This document shows, piece by piece, positions 33,829 to 46,700 of a stretch of DNA of 64,000 bases (position 1 is the stretch's first letter; every line of letters begins with the position of its first letter). Where the stretch lies: the NCBI GenBank assembly GCA_024699855.1, contig JAMPIQ010000001.1, positions 4,898,001 through 4,962,000 of the forward strand, given 5' to 3'. Origin of the DNA: Aphelenchoides besseyi. Lineage: Eukaryota; Nematoda; Chromadorea; Rhabditida; Aphelenchoididae. The notes under the pieces are model-generated. The model searched no databases, was not told the origin of the DNA, and saw only the letters and a program-made list of their open reading frames with translations. Both the position numbers and the translations under genes were made by a program.

Positions 33829-36289
33829 TCACTTCTTTTTTGCACCTTTTGGAGCGGGAGGAAATGCCGCCTTCAGAAGTTTGGACAGTGCAGCAGCATC
33901 GAGAGCTGAACGAATAGGCTCCAGAAATCTGTTTAGCTGCTGAACGACGTGCGACTTCAAATCAGCCGGATGCAACTTTTCCCCAACAAACAAACGTTCT
34001 AGTTCCGCATAGTCACAAATCTCCAAATTTCCGCCATTTTCTGTTGATCGTTCGATTGTTTGAGCTAAACACGACCAATTGAACAGATCGTTATCTTCAG
34101 TCTTACGTTTAAAGTCGTGAAGCGGTAGAACGAGAGCTTGAGCCAACTGAATTGCGATGTTCCCATTCAAGTTTCCAGGTTCACAAAACGACTTCGCAAT
34201 TTTGCTTTTGAGTTGTTTCGGCGTATCGGCAGGATCCAAATGCGAATCCACCACTGATGCACTCATCCGAGTTCCATCGGTTCCGTTGACTACTTTGTGC
34301 ACGAGAGCCGCTTGGATTGGAAGACCGCAAGCAGCACTGATCTGCAAACAATTCGATCGAAAAACGAAAGAATTTCAATCAAACCTTTTTGCCGAGAATT
34401 GCAAAATCACGTTGGTGTTCTCCGAGAAGGTACAAATCGACATCAGCAAAATGAACGTCCAAAAAGTGGTAAATCGGACACAAGTGACAGCCGAGTGAAG
34501 TGCCTTGAACAAGGGCACTTTCGTCCCGAGTGATATGACACGCCGATTTGTACATGTTGATCGTGTAATCGCTGCAATTTGCGTACAAACAAGTACGTTT
34601 GTTCCAACATACCTTTTAAACTGATGTTCATCGGACCGTTTGATTGGAACGTCCGATAAATTCAACGCGGAAAGAAACTCCTTCAGAACTCGTTCGTAGT
34701 AATCAACTCGCGATGTTCGTGCATTCCACGGGCATTTCTCGTTGTCCAAATACCCCCCCAAATCGGAAATGAGAACCGTACACTGACATCCGAGTCGTTT
34801 CAATCTTCGAAGCTCAAGCAACGACTTCAAATAACCCAAATGAAAGTGTCCTTTTGCTGAAACACGCCATAAAACTCGCACAGGATCACCGGATTGAATT
34901 CGTTGAAGAAGTTTCGGCGATTCAATCAGCTGTAAAAGACAAGAGTAAAAGAATGAATAACAGTAAACTCACTTCTAATCCATTTGCCAATTTTTTGAGC
35001 GTATCTTTTCCATTAGCACTCAATTCAACTGCTGATTCAGATTGCTTTACGTCGACGATCTCATTTCCATCATCCACCGGATATGCTTTGGTTAGAATCT
35101 CTCTCATTTCTTCGTTATCACATGCGCGACGAACTTTCTCCAAAATCCCATTCAAGAATTCGACCAAGTAGGCTTTCAATTCTCGTTCCGAAACTCTTCC
35201 ATCATTAAATGCGGCGTTCAAATCCACCGAGTTCTCAAATCGCAACTTTCCATCACCCTTCAAATCGACACTTTTGATTGTCGGGAAAATCACAAATTCG
35301 TAGAAGGAGAGCACACCGTTCTGAACCTCCTCGTCACCAGAAGTCTTTGGACATGCAGCGGATTTGATTTTGGCTTCGATTAGTTCCGGCGGATCCAACA
35401 GATCAATTTTTGTTTCTTTCTCCGAACTGCTCATCTTGGCACCAGTCAACCCAGGAACCATCGGATTCATGAAATGATAACTGCAACAATTGGGTTCTTT
35501 ACTCTGTGTGCTTCTACACTCACCGTTTACCCAACTTCAGTTTCGGCAATTGCTCTTCGGCCAAAATAAAAATCTTTCGCTGATCAACACCACCAAGTTG
35601 AGCATCGACTTTAAGGTATTGCTCATCTAAGGCTTGAAGTAACGGATACATCATTCCACTCAAACACGGACTTTGAACCTAAACAACAAGCAAAATGAAA
35701 GTAATTCAAAACAAACCCACTTGTTTGACGACTTCGGCTCCTGCTTTCAAAGCATCACGTTGACTCACATTTGCGCACAATCGCAAAACGTCTTGGGTAT
35801 AAGCTCTAGAAAGAAAAATCAACAGACTCTGTTCATGAACTCACTCAGTCAATTGATAAGATGATCCCTTGGCAAAATTCAATTTGTCGAGCGGCACATC
35901 GAAAGCACTTAAAAGCGCTTTGATCACATGTTCGTAGTATTGAACTCGATTCTCAAGCAGCTCGAAGGTACTTTTCAGATTGTCCAAATAGCCGTGAAGA
36001 TCAGCAAACAGAATGGTCACCTGAATGGAGAAATCAACGCCTTTTCAAGCCAACTCACTCGAATCCCCGCTCTTAGGAAGTCGGAGATCTTTTGCATCGG
36101 CACAAAATAACCGATATGTGGACGTCCGGTGGTTGCCGTTCCCCAGTAGACGCTGATGTTTTTTTGATTCGCCAAATGCTTTTGCAGTTGAGCGTCGCCA
36201 AGCACCTCCTGAAGATTTCGAACAATCAACTCGTGTCGTTTCTTGGCCTCATCGTCCAACACCACAGGCTCAGTTTGTGGTGTTGTCAT
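33829..36289 (-). CDS. Cytosolic tyrosyl-tRNA synthetase, internally duplicated
   Basis: Eight exons: 36059-36289, 35845-36020, 35721-35805, 35524-35678, 34973-35480, 34613-34929, 34385-34571 and 33829-34341; 723 aa, about twice the single catalytic unit. Half one (1-385) carries the class I signatures HIGY (58-61), [11 protein letters not shown] and KMSSS (from 231), and an anticodon-binding region. Half two (386-723) repeats the fold, with FHLGY (HLGY 415-418) instead of HIGH and RMSAS (578-582) instead of KMSKS; the tyrosine-site region reads [10 protein letters not shown]. So half one is probably active and half two degenerate, acting structurally or in tRNA binding. Each single-copy TyrRS normally dimerises; here the chain would be a pseudo-dimer. 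It converges on the MMD gene and diverges from psf3. Confidence 0.94.
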
Positions 36290-36599
36290 TGCACTTGCAA
36301 ACCGTTGATATGGAAGCTAAAAACAAAGAAATTTCAAGCGGAATCACGAATTCAAGCGATCGAAAGGTTGAAGTTCGTTGCGAAAAAATTTCACTGAACA
36401 AATTGAACGTCATGGAGACGTGGAGATCATCCGATTCGGCTGCCAATCCTGAACTTCTTCTCTGTTCCATCAAATTGCATCATTTTGTTCAGCAAAGAAT
36501 TTAATGGCGCTTTTATTTTCACTTCAAATTTTGGCGTTTTGTTTCAGTTTACCGTTCTCGTCTTTATTTCCGTGTTAGTTGAGTTGTTTGTAGTTGAAG

Positions 36600-37310
36600 A
36601 TGAGCATCGCAAGTCTTCGCGAAGCCAATGATCGTCGCTATGAAGGTAACCAGTTCAGAGAATCGATGTGTTGGATTTCAGCGAACTACTACGACATGGA
36701 CGAAATTATTGCCGGAGACGAACAGGTAACTTTTATGTTAGAACAGAACACTCCAAAAGGTATGTTCTTCGAATGAATTCATTTATGATTCTGACCATTA
36801 GAGATTCTTTCGTTGGTTCGAAAACAGAAATCGACGGTTATTCCGCTGCAAGGTTTACAGTGCAACATCAAAATCTGGCAAGCGAATTCACTCTGTCAAG
36901 TAAGTTCGATTGTTTTCGTTGTCCAGTTGATTGTTTTTTAGTGTGGACACGTTTTTGCGGGAAAATTCAATCCAACTAAGTTCGAGAATCTGAAGGCCAG
37001 CGCCTCGGTTACACGTCTGACCGATTCCAAACGCTATTTCTACGAAACTCATCAACAGGTTTCTCGGCTTCTGACTCCCGAAGATGGACAGCGAGTTGCT
37101 ACGGACTTGTTGAAGATCTTTCTTCTTCGTTTGAAACCCATCTTCCTTCAAACTTTGGATCTTGAGAATACACGCTCGTTGATGTTTAGCGAAATAGAAA
37201 TGACCGTCGTCAACAAAGGACAATACACAGAACATCGGCTTCAGAATTGGAAACGCAATATTCCTCGACAGAAGCAGGGATTGCGTCGAAAGTTTCGACG
37301 ATACACATAG
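36600..37310 (+). CDS. psf-3: GINS complex subunit Psf3
   Basis: Three exons: 36600-36759, 36802-36899 and 36942-37310; 208 aa, close to human GINS3 (216). The N-terminus has SANYYDMDEIIAGDEQ, matching the YYDxDDIL motif, and the centre has NIKIWQANSLCQCG, the L/W-A-x-L helix shared with Psf3. A long helix follows in VATDLLKIFLLRLKPIF. The protein is the Psf3 subunit of GINS, needed to assemble the CMG helicase at replication origins. The C-terminus is rich in basic residues (RRKFRRYT). It diverges from the TyrRS gene with 310 bp between starts. Confidence 0.82.
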
Positions 37311-39385
37311 TCCTCAATGCTCATCACATTTCTCTTGTCATCTTCCAACATCATTTCACATAAAGTTTGTTTTACATTCGAGTTGTAAGGATTCAGTGGA
37401 CGATTTAATTTGAAGAGGTTGTGTACGTAACATCCTAAAAAACGTTGTCACGGTTCCGTTAAATTTGCGCATTTACTTCAAACAATTAGTTGTTCATGTA
37501 AAATGAAGTAACTACCAGGTTTTGAGATTCCAATTAGATCACATCGGATATCTGCGAAATCCGTATTTTAATCAGTTAAAACGAAATGGTATTCTGTGGA
37601 TGCTTAGAGTTCAAAAAAGTTTATTCATTGACATGGACCTTCTTCATACAAGACGATTAAGTTCGTAGTTGAACTTGTGTTTGTTCTAAGAACTTGAAAA
37701 CAAACGACCGATTCAAATGAATAATGTCAAGGATACAAAATAGCAACACAATTCTTTATATTCGAGCACAACATGAATATCTTGACGTTGCGAGTTCATT
37801 AAGTCCAATAAAAGAACAAAACAAAAAAGCAATTCAATTTTGAATTATCGTGCTCTCGAGTTATACAGCAGCCTTAACCTGTTTCTCTTAATTGTTATGA
37901 GTCTGACAATGAAATAGTACGTCAACAGCCAATAGGTTCAAATGGTACATTTAGACCATTAAGTAGATATTCAAAGCCTTCTTGTTTTACATATTCTCGA
38001 CTGTATCCACTGAGTTGACATAATCAGTTTCCTTGTGGGTATTTGATAACCTCAAGTTTAATTAATGACACAAAAACTACGCGGTTGACAGTTTTATGCG
38101 TTCAAACTACTGTTCTTAGACTTCAGCTCCTTAATTAGTAGTCGCATTCAACTGGTGAGTTTGAAGTCATCGTAATAAATGAAATAAATCCAACATATTT
38201 TCTTCTGTTAATTTAATTGTAAGTGCAAGAAATCAAATTATTTTCAAACCCACAACATTAACCTCTGGTACGTGTCGTATTTGTATCGACAATGAGATGC
38301 GTTCGAGAGCCGTGTAATTTGGAATTAACTGCTGCAATGACCTTAACTATAAGCTAATTCCTGGAACGTTGACTATTCTTTTCGTAGTTTACTCGGACGT
38401 CATCTCTTAATAGTTCATTAGTATTGTGGGAGGTAGAGCTTGTTCATTGAGTCTTTTTTGTTCGAAATCTTTCGTTTACTACGCAATTACTTTCCGTTTA
38501 TCTATCTCTATTTGTTTCATGAGCTTCTTTTTTACTCCTTGAATAGCGGTGACCGAATTACTAATAGAATTTGCGATGTCGGTGGTCCACGAAACAGTCA
38601 TTCAAACACGTTACAACTTTCTAGACAACGTTCTTTGTTCTCAAAAGTCGAAATTTATAAACGTTCGAACTCTTTCTGTTTCTAATTGTGATATGGACAT
38701 ATTGACATCCAATGCATATTGAATGAGTCTCTGTTTTTGTCTTCATTGCATCCCAGTGTCTTTAATCTTGTGATATGCGTCAAAGATAACGGTAATAGAA
38801 ATGCTAATGAAACGTTCGACTATTTCCAATTAAAAACAATGCTTTACGAGTGTATTGGATCTCTGATCTAATGAAAAGTGTATGTTTGTCGGCCAATTGA
38901 ACTCTAAGTGCATTAACTAGTCGTATGTGGCTACCGATAGTTGTACAATGTGGAGTACACATCAAACTCGTGTCACTTGTTGGAATACGATTCAGCTGCT
39001 CAATTTTTCTTACGGTTTTTATTCTCCAGTGCACTGTAATTACTTGTACCTGATGTTTTAAATTTGTTTACGGTCCAATTCGTTCGTAACTTGAATGTGT
39101 TGTTATGAGTCGATTGTTTGTCTTTTGATTATCGTGGATGTATATAGCCCCGTTCATTCCTCTGACTAATTGCTATTGACCACTAAAATCCCCACCGATA
39201 GAAACGTAGTCTTGCGGCGTTTACTATGTCAGATAATAATGATTCGTAAGTTCAACTCCGGTCATAGGTCACTTGCCAAATTAGTGGGTTGAAAGGCTTG
39301 TTTATGTTTAACATCTACGTGCCTCAACAGCCCTTAAATGCCAATCATTTTACCGTAATGTACTCAGAATTTCGCTTTAGAGACC
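37311..39385. other. Intergenic
   Basis: 2.1 kb, AT-rich and free of convincing coding frames. A frame at 38440-38685 has no support. A CGCTTTAG acceptor just before 39386 suggests trans-splicing of the next gene. Confidence 0.5.
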
Positions 39386-40638
39386 ATGGTGAACAGCACA
39401 CTAAACTTCACTCATCACGACGATTCAGTATGGCAAACGATCTTGAAATATGAACCGGCATTTGAGTTGATACTTTGCGCTCCATGTCTGTTTATAAACA
39501 TCTACTTTGCACTACGTTTTAGTAAACTGAGTACTTTCAATTCTAATCTGAAAATTGTTATGGTAAGTGGACTTTGAAGGTTCTTCGATTATTGTTTTAG
39601 ATTTCGACAAACATAACAACCGCGTTTATTGCGCTTTTACGTCCGTTACTTCGCGGAATCTCTGAAAGATCGTACTCAGTGAAAGATGGCCATTACATTA
39701 AAGCAGCTTTTGTTTATCTTCTTTTCTATTTGGTTCAAGTGTTTACATTGATAATGGATGCCAAATATCTTCTGGTTGGTCTCGAACGTTATGTTGCATT
39801 TCGCGATCGAGCAGATTATGAAAGAAGAGATACGAAGCAAACTGTTCGTCTGTTGATTTGCTTTGTAAGTTTGAAGGACCGGCCATCTTAATCGTTCATT
39901 GTAGATTGCGTTCATTGCAGCCTCCAATCTCATTAAAAACTCAATGACCGTCGTGTTTACCGATCAAGTGGATTGGGATCGTGCTCTCGAACACGCGTTT
40001 ATAACCGAACGATCGCCGGTATCCTTCGTCTTTCTACACGTGATTGCTGGCATTGGTTGGTTGGTAGGCGCTATAGTAAGTTTGTTAACAGATTTGTTGG
40101 TTTAATTTGATTTCCAGACGTTTTATCGCCTTAAAGTTGAAACGAAGAAAAATCGTTATATGGGAAAGTCTTTAAGCGAGAGCTATCAAATACGTGAAAT
40201 TGCCAAAGTCGTCGATGTTCTTGGTGCATTGATTGTTGCTTATTTGAGCACATTGATCTTCTGTTTGATTTGTTTGGGCGTTCTGTGTCATCACGTCTAT
40301 TTTGATGGCGGACACGTTAAATCGGCACTTTTTTTAGCCTTGTCTAATGCCGAGTACATCTCTCTCAATGTTAGTTAACGTTCTCTGAATTAATGTCCTT
40401 TTGATTGTAGATCTACAACATCTTCGCCACAATTTACATGCTTTGGAAGTTCAATAAACTGCGCGAAGTGTTGTTCCAAGATCTCTGCTGTCTGTTCCGA
40501 ATAAAAATGCCGACTGCTGTCGAAGCAGTGAACGTCGATCGTGAGGTCGATTTGGACGATCACTTTCGAAAACTAACTGCCGCTTGGAACAGAGCTATAG
40601 CTGTCAAACAACAAGCCATTGTTTCGATGAATTCGTAG
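39386..40638 (+). CDS. Seven-helix receptor, nematode serpentine type
   Basis: Five exons: 39386-39562, 39601-39864, 39905-40075, 40118-40369 and 40411-40638, all phase 0; 363 aa. An N-terminal NSTLNFTHHD with two possible N-glycosylation sites precedes the helices. Helix clusters are seen at LILCAPCLFINIYFAL, AFVYLLFYLVQVFTL, AFIAASNLI, FVFLHVIAGIGWLVG, ALIVAYLSTLIFCLICLGVL and the last exon. A VGLERYVAF motif matches the (D/E)RY of class A receptors. Its overall form resembles the Sra/Sre chemoreceptors, but subfamily is uncertain. It is probably in the plasma membrane of sensory cells. Its ligand is unknown. Confidence 0.78.
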
Positions 40639-40744
40639 ATAAATGCGTCTTAAATGTGTTTATTGTGATCTTGGAATGTGGGAAAGTTTGGGGAAAAATG
40701 ACGATTTAAAAAGTCCACTTGTTCGAAAAAGAATAATAGAATGA

Positions 40745-43392
40745 TTATTGTGTGAAAGTGTTAAAATTGAATCCTACTTCAGATGAGTCTTCTTCGCTCG
40801 AGAATTCCGGTGAATCTTCGACAATTTCCGGTGATTCTTCGACAGTATCCTTCGTACCAAAACGTCGTGGTGGTTCAACGACACGAGCTTCATTGTGGAA
40901 ACGAGTTGCTTTGAGAAGAAACTCGGGAACCTCGAGGTTGTCGGCTTGCAACAACTAAAACATCCGACCTGAGCATTTGATTGATGTTTTTTACTTACAC
41001 GAATCATATCCCGAGCCAAATCTTTGTCAGCAACCGTATCTAAATCATGAAATCAATTTTATTTAAGAAGAAAGTAACAAACCGAAAAATGAATGAGCGT
41101 ATCCCTGTTCCAATCTTCCAGTTCGACCAATTCGTTGGATGTACGTAGTGATGGAGAATGGCATATCAAAGTTGAGAACCTAAATCGTTCATTAGTTAAA
41201 GCAGCTAATTCAAGATACGTACGTGATTCAATTCACGAATATCCAATCCGCGAGCACAGCAATCGGTAGCGACAAGAACGTTGATTTCTCCCCTTCGCAA
41301 AAGATCCAATGCTCTTTCGCGCAGTTTTTGAGGTCGGTCGCTGAAATCACTTTGAATGATCGCTGGCCACCAAAGTTGCCCGACCTGTTCAATGAAAGAC
41401 ATTTCATTCCGCGATTATTCAAATAGAAAGCAAAGGCGTCAGATTTCGCTTTTGTTGACGTGAAAATAAGAATACGCGGTTGCTGCAAGAACTTCGATTG
41501 ATCCGTCGATTTGCCATCGTCTTTCTCTTCTTCTGTTTCCATCTTTGCCTTTTTAATTCCATTGGCTAGAACTCAAGACGTTGAATGGGCCGAAAAAACA
41601 TTAACATTCACCTTTCTCGGCTTCATCCAAAATGTTCTTGCAATAGTCGTACATCATAATCTTCTTGTCCTGATTTGTACAATCCTCCAACGTTTGTTTG
41701 ATTCGAATGTTGGGCATCGACGCACGTTCGTTTCGAATCACTTTGTAATTACTCTTAAGGACATTGCGGCCAAAGCTTTCGAGATGATCCGGAAATGTCG
41801 CGCTGAACAACAGGACTTGAAGTTGATGGACTTCGTCAGCGTTAGTAAACTGAAGCAATGGAGCTACCTTTCATATTTTCGTGCAATCAAACTCACATTG
41901 CGAATGAAATTCACGATCTTATCAATGTCCTTTCCGAAACGATCATCCAACAAGCGATCCGCTTCGTCCAAAACCAAACACTCCAGAAGTCCAACACTCA
42001 GCTGAATTTGTCGAAGTTAGGAGACAAATTTGAAAGTCTACTTACCACGCAGTCAGAAAGAAAGTGCAAAATGCGTCCCGGTGTACCAACTACGATGTCA
42101 GCTCCGTCGTAGATTTCGGCCGCATTCGCATTGTACGGATATTCCCCATAGGCTTTGACGATTCGAACATTCGTTCCCGATGCAAATTTACGTGCTTGAT
42201 CGTAAATTTGAAGCGCAAGTTCTCGAGTGGGTTCGATGATCAAAACGAACGGATGATCAGCGTCGTACTTTTCTTTCGACGCATTTTTCTTGCTGTTTTT
42301 TTTGGAGACCATCTGAATTAATGGAATCAAGAATGCGGCCGATTTTCCGGATCCCGTTTCAGCTTGAGCGATCACATCGCAACCTAAACATCAGATAGTT
42401 GACCACGTTCGAACTTGCAACTGACCTTCTAGAATATACGGAATGGTAAACGCTTGAATGTTGCGTGGTCGTGTGTAACCCGCGCGTTGGATGTTCTCCA
42501 TGAGTTTCTGATTTAAATCGGGAATGTCTTTCCAGAACCTAAATATTGAACTTAACAGATGAAGATCGTGTTAACGTACTCGAAGTTTGCCGGTTTGTCG
42601 TCGTTATCGACTTTGATCTCATCGTCTTGATTGTAAGCCGTTGCGTAGAGTTTTTTGGAGATGTCGTCGTCTTTGAAAATCTCGTCGACTTCACGTGGGT
42701 TTCCCCATGTTGGACGTACAATTGTATCTTTCGGCGTTAAGTCGCGTTTCTCTTTACGCGGAAGACGATTTGATCTGTTGGGACGATCGGGTTTGCTGGA
42801 ACGATCTTGTTTCTTATCTAAACAATTGTTTTAGAAACGATCATTCTCTTGTAGATCGACCATCAGCGATGTTACCCGGTTTATCAACATCTGCAACCGG
42901 TACCGTGTTCGATCCCGAACTCAAATGACCACCGCGACAACCTCCACGACCAAACATACCGCTACCACGACCACGTTGCATAGATCTGCTCGCGGTAGAT
43001 ACACCGCCTAAACATTGGAAAGATTATTGCCGTTACAATTGCTATCCTTTACGTTTAATCTCGGTAGGATGATAAGTGGTGGTACGCGATTCATAGGATT
43101 CATCGTCGTCGTCCGCTTTTTTCTTGGGACTCTGTTGCTCGTCATTGAACTGATTGGTTTCGACCTCCTTCCTCGTATTTTCTGTCAACGTCGTTGCAGT
43201 GGTCTCTGGTGCAATTTTTTTGGATGGAAGTGTTTTCGACGACTTCTCTTGCGCCGGTTGTTCATCTGAATCCACGGCCTTCGATGGCAAAAAAACTCCA
43301 CCACTACGAAAACGCGATGATTTGCCTAAACGCAATCAATCGAATCGTCAAATCAACAAAACAAATCTACCTCGTCCACGAAAACTACTCAT
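40745..43392 (-). CDS. DEAD-box RNA helicase, DDX3/Vasa-like
   Basis: Thirteen exons: 43371-43392, 43053-43325, 42876-43007, 42580-42817, 42426-42538, 42046-42383, 41897-42001, 41612-41849, 41385-41565, 41223-41349, 41083-41179, 40999-41039 and 40745-40954; 704 aa. An N-terminal RG/KS-rich tail (RGRGSGMFGRGGCRGG) is followed by the Q motif region (FWKDIP and NIQAFTIP). Then come motif I AETGSGKS, PTRELALQ, VVGTPGR, DEAD in VLDEADRLL and SAT in FSATFP. Motif V is ARGLDI and motif VI is QRIGRTGR. It also has a VPEFLL segment after motif VI as in DDX3/Vasa. These unwind RNA in translation or germ granules. Motif I ends Ser rather than Thr, which is common. The acidic C-terminus is EEDSSEVGFNFN. 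Confidence 0.9.
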
Positions 43393-43683
43393 CTTTGCGG
43401 TTTTTAAAGAAGAATTAGACGAAGAAAAACAACAACAACTGAAATGTTTTCGCTCAACTTGCTGGTCAACACCCTAAGAAACGAAAGCTATCGTTGTGAA
43501 GTTCACTTTCGCTGTCTGACAACCAATCTGTTGGACAAAATTAGGCGACTTTATTACGTTAAATACAATGGTCGTGATGTTCAATGTCATGGAGAATAAA
43601 TAACGAGGTCAAAGTTAAATGGTTGAATAATTTAAAAGAGAAAGACATTTGCGTAATTGAAATGGCAAACAAGAAGATCGAAT

Positions 43684-46600
43684 TCAACCGTTGATTGCAT
43701 TCTGGAACGTGGAGTCCAAACGCTCTCGGACCCACGGCGATTGATCGTCGGTATTCGGGGATCCCAAGAAAGAGGTCAAACGTTTCAACATCTCAGTATT
43801 TCCGTCTGCAACATTCAAACGCTTCATCGCATCCTGGGCTACTGCTCGTTGGAAATCCTAAAGATGAGTTCAACGGCATTTCGCAGTTCACAACTCACTT
43901 CTTCTTTTACGTTTGTCGGACGAATTGGTTGCATTTCTTCACCGCCATTCACAGTTTCTTCCATGTCGCCATTTTGTCGATGTGTTTGAACTGCCGATGC
44001 AACGCTCAACGGCAGCTGGTTTCCGGCCGTCGCATCCAGGAGCGAAATTGCTTTTGGTCCAAATAGTCGTCGGATTTGAGCGGTAAGAGCAGCACGATCC
44101 GGAACATTCGAAGCGTCGAAACCAACTCGTTGAGCGAATTGTCTTAATTGCTGTTCGAGAATCGGTTGTCCGGCAATCGCGGTCAACAGTCGATCGACAG
44201 TCGAACGATCAGCGAGATCGCGTGCTGATTGTGGAGTTCCAAGTCCACTTCTCCGGTCAATTCGGTTTTCATCGACAATCGAATTCACTGATGACTCGGG
44301 AGTTGTTGAGAGAACTAAATCGATATCCGTATTACCGAATGGATCGGCTGGTGCCGCAGATGGCTGATCGAATGCGGCAATTGGAGATCCGGTAGTTGGT
44401 CGTGCCATAGGCGAAGGCATCACTCCGAACGACATCGAGTGTGAAGGAGCGGGTTGATCAAAAACTGTTGGTAGAGGGGCGAGTGTAGGGAAGACAAAAG
44501 GAGTGGGTAACTGAATTTAATCACAGTTATTTTTGGTTTCCATTTCTTACCCTTTGAAATGCCGTAAGTCGTTGGGCAGCATTGTCTTTCATTGGAATAA
44601 TTGGCGCCATTCCATCAATCATTCCGGCTGGTTGTTGATGAACAGCCGCATCGAGGGCGGGCATCGACAATGGAGAACCCATCAATGAACTTAAAGGCGA
44701 TAAGGAAGGAGGTAAAGTGGGATTTGAATCAGCGGCATTCATGGTCGTCAATTCGCCGCTTGTTTGTAATCTCCCGTTCATCACCGGAACTCCACCGGCC
44801 CAACTCGGAGGTCCGGCCGATACCACGGGAATCCCCGGCGCAGAAATCGCTGGTGGAACCATGAATGATGCGCCGGCAGTTGTTTCGCAATTTGCTTCTT
44901 CTCCATTTGCCGTTACAAGTCGAGTATTCGAAATGGTGGCATAAGAAGGTGATCCAGTAGGTAAATTTGCACGAATTAACAAACGAATCGGATTGAAGGC
45001 CGGTCGCAATGGAACACGAAAACGATGCCAACCTTTGTTTTCCATTCCATGTCGTTCGAACAACGACAATTCGTCTGCTCCCGGTTGACCGAACTCGCGT
45101 GTTTCTTGAACGATTGACAACGTCGCATCATTACTAAAGGTATGCTGTTTAGCGCTAATTTACTGATAACTTACGTCATCCACAAGTCAAACTCGAAAAA
45201 TGTTGCAAACGGCGCTTTGAAGTACCTGAATATGATTGCCGAGTAGATGAATAGAAAACATCCACTTACCCACTTCTTGCAGCGTCTTCTCCGTTTTGAT
45301 CGATTGCGATGTTTCCTTCGCCAATTTTCCAATGTTTACCGAGATGCCTAGAAGCGATGTCTGTGTTTCGTTCGATTATCAACCAACCATAAGCACGTGG
45401 TTTCGAGAAATGAGCATTTGACTGCTTTGCAGCTTTCGGGATTGTCCGCTATTTTCGTGGGTTTGATTTGGACCGCTGAAATGCCAATCATTTCGTCTCT
45501 CGCTTCATGTCAACTCACGAGATCCTCCAGACGAATCGATGTTCTCAAACGATGGAAAATCGGGAAAATTGGAATCGAATTTTTTGGAGTTCGGAATTGG
45601 ACTGTGATGATGAAACAGAATGCTCGGTGGTGGAGAGGGAGTTGTCGTAGTTGTGGGTTTTGACAGTTTGGTTGCCGGGCGTACAATCGAAGGCAACGGG
45701 GATCTAAATTCGGTCTTCATTAGTTCGCAAAATAGAAACTTACTCGTCCTGAACTGGTAACTTCTCTTCGTCCAACGGTATTGGACTTCGTGTTTTCGAT
45801 TGTAAAACCGCCGGTTGAATAACAGCACTCGGCTGAGCACGTCTCATTTCGAAGCTGTTGAATAGAATTGGCGATCCGTAGGCTCGTGGATCGGACTTGG
45901 ATTCCACGTCTTTCAGATCATTTGTGATCGTGGGGCTTTTCGTCGACGAGTCATCGATCATTCGCATTTTAATGTCATCAAGTCCAATCAAGTCTTCAGC
46001 AGAATGAATGTTTCTGGCTCGGAAAATAATCTAAAAGACTTTTACATCAGAATATGCCTGATGTCGTTACCTTAAATGGTTCGTTTAATCGTGGCAGAGT
46101 CAATGTTCGCTGAGTCCACTGTTGAGCACCGGCACCGGTAATCGAGTCGATGCACTCCAAACGCGAATCGACCACGGTCTTCAAACAAACATCCAAAATT
46201 GGTCCGAAAGCTGCTTTCCAATACGAAAATTGCAGTTGGTTTGTGATTCCCGGAGCGTTACGCAAAATCTGAGATTCCAACGAGCCTTCAGATGCTGCAT
46301 CAACGTGACCAGTGACAAAAGCAAAACGATCATCTGCAATCCATTTATCGATCAAACGAAACTTGCATGACCACCAACCGAGTCCCGGCTTCACAATCGA
46401 GTTTACACTGTCGACGAGGGCCGCATTTCCCGTGTGCCAAATTCCCGAGTGATCGTCGCCGTCCGCTCTCCACGAACACATTCCGCCGAAGCCGATTTTT
46501 TCGTCGAAATTGCAATCAATTGGAGAGCGAAGTTCGTTATCTTTGTCGTGATTCGCTGCTTCCGAACTCGATCTCTCACCCCCACCGCTGTCCGTAAAAT

Positions 46601-46700
46601 TTGCATCGTTTTCTTCGGGTTCCTCGGCAATGTCATGTCCAACGATTGTGGCGGAAAAAATGAGAAAGAGAATGAAAAGAGATCGACATCGCAAAATCAT
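43684..46700 (-). CDS. Secreted protein with two MAM-like domains
   Basis: Nine exons: 46071-46700, 45744-46030, 45519-45703, 45388-45475, 45270-45347, 45175-45225, 44551-45133, 43899-44510 and 43684-43857; 895 aa. A signal peptide (RCRSLFILFLIFSATIVG) precedes the first MAM-like domain (CNFDEKIGFGGMCSWRADG through DLIGLDDIKM). A Pro/Thr linker follows, then a second MAM-like domain (SCKAVKCSFLETTCLWHLG through GWHRFRVPLRPAF). The last 350 residues are disordered, rich in Pro, Ser and Asn. MAM domains mediate adhesion between proteins at the cell surface or in matrix. No membrane helix is seen at the C-terminus, so it is probably secreted. It lies 291 bp upstream of the helicase on the same strand. 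Confidence 0.85.
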
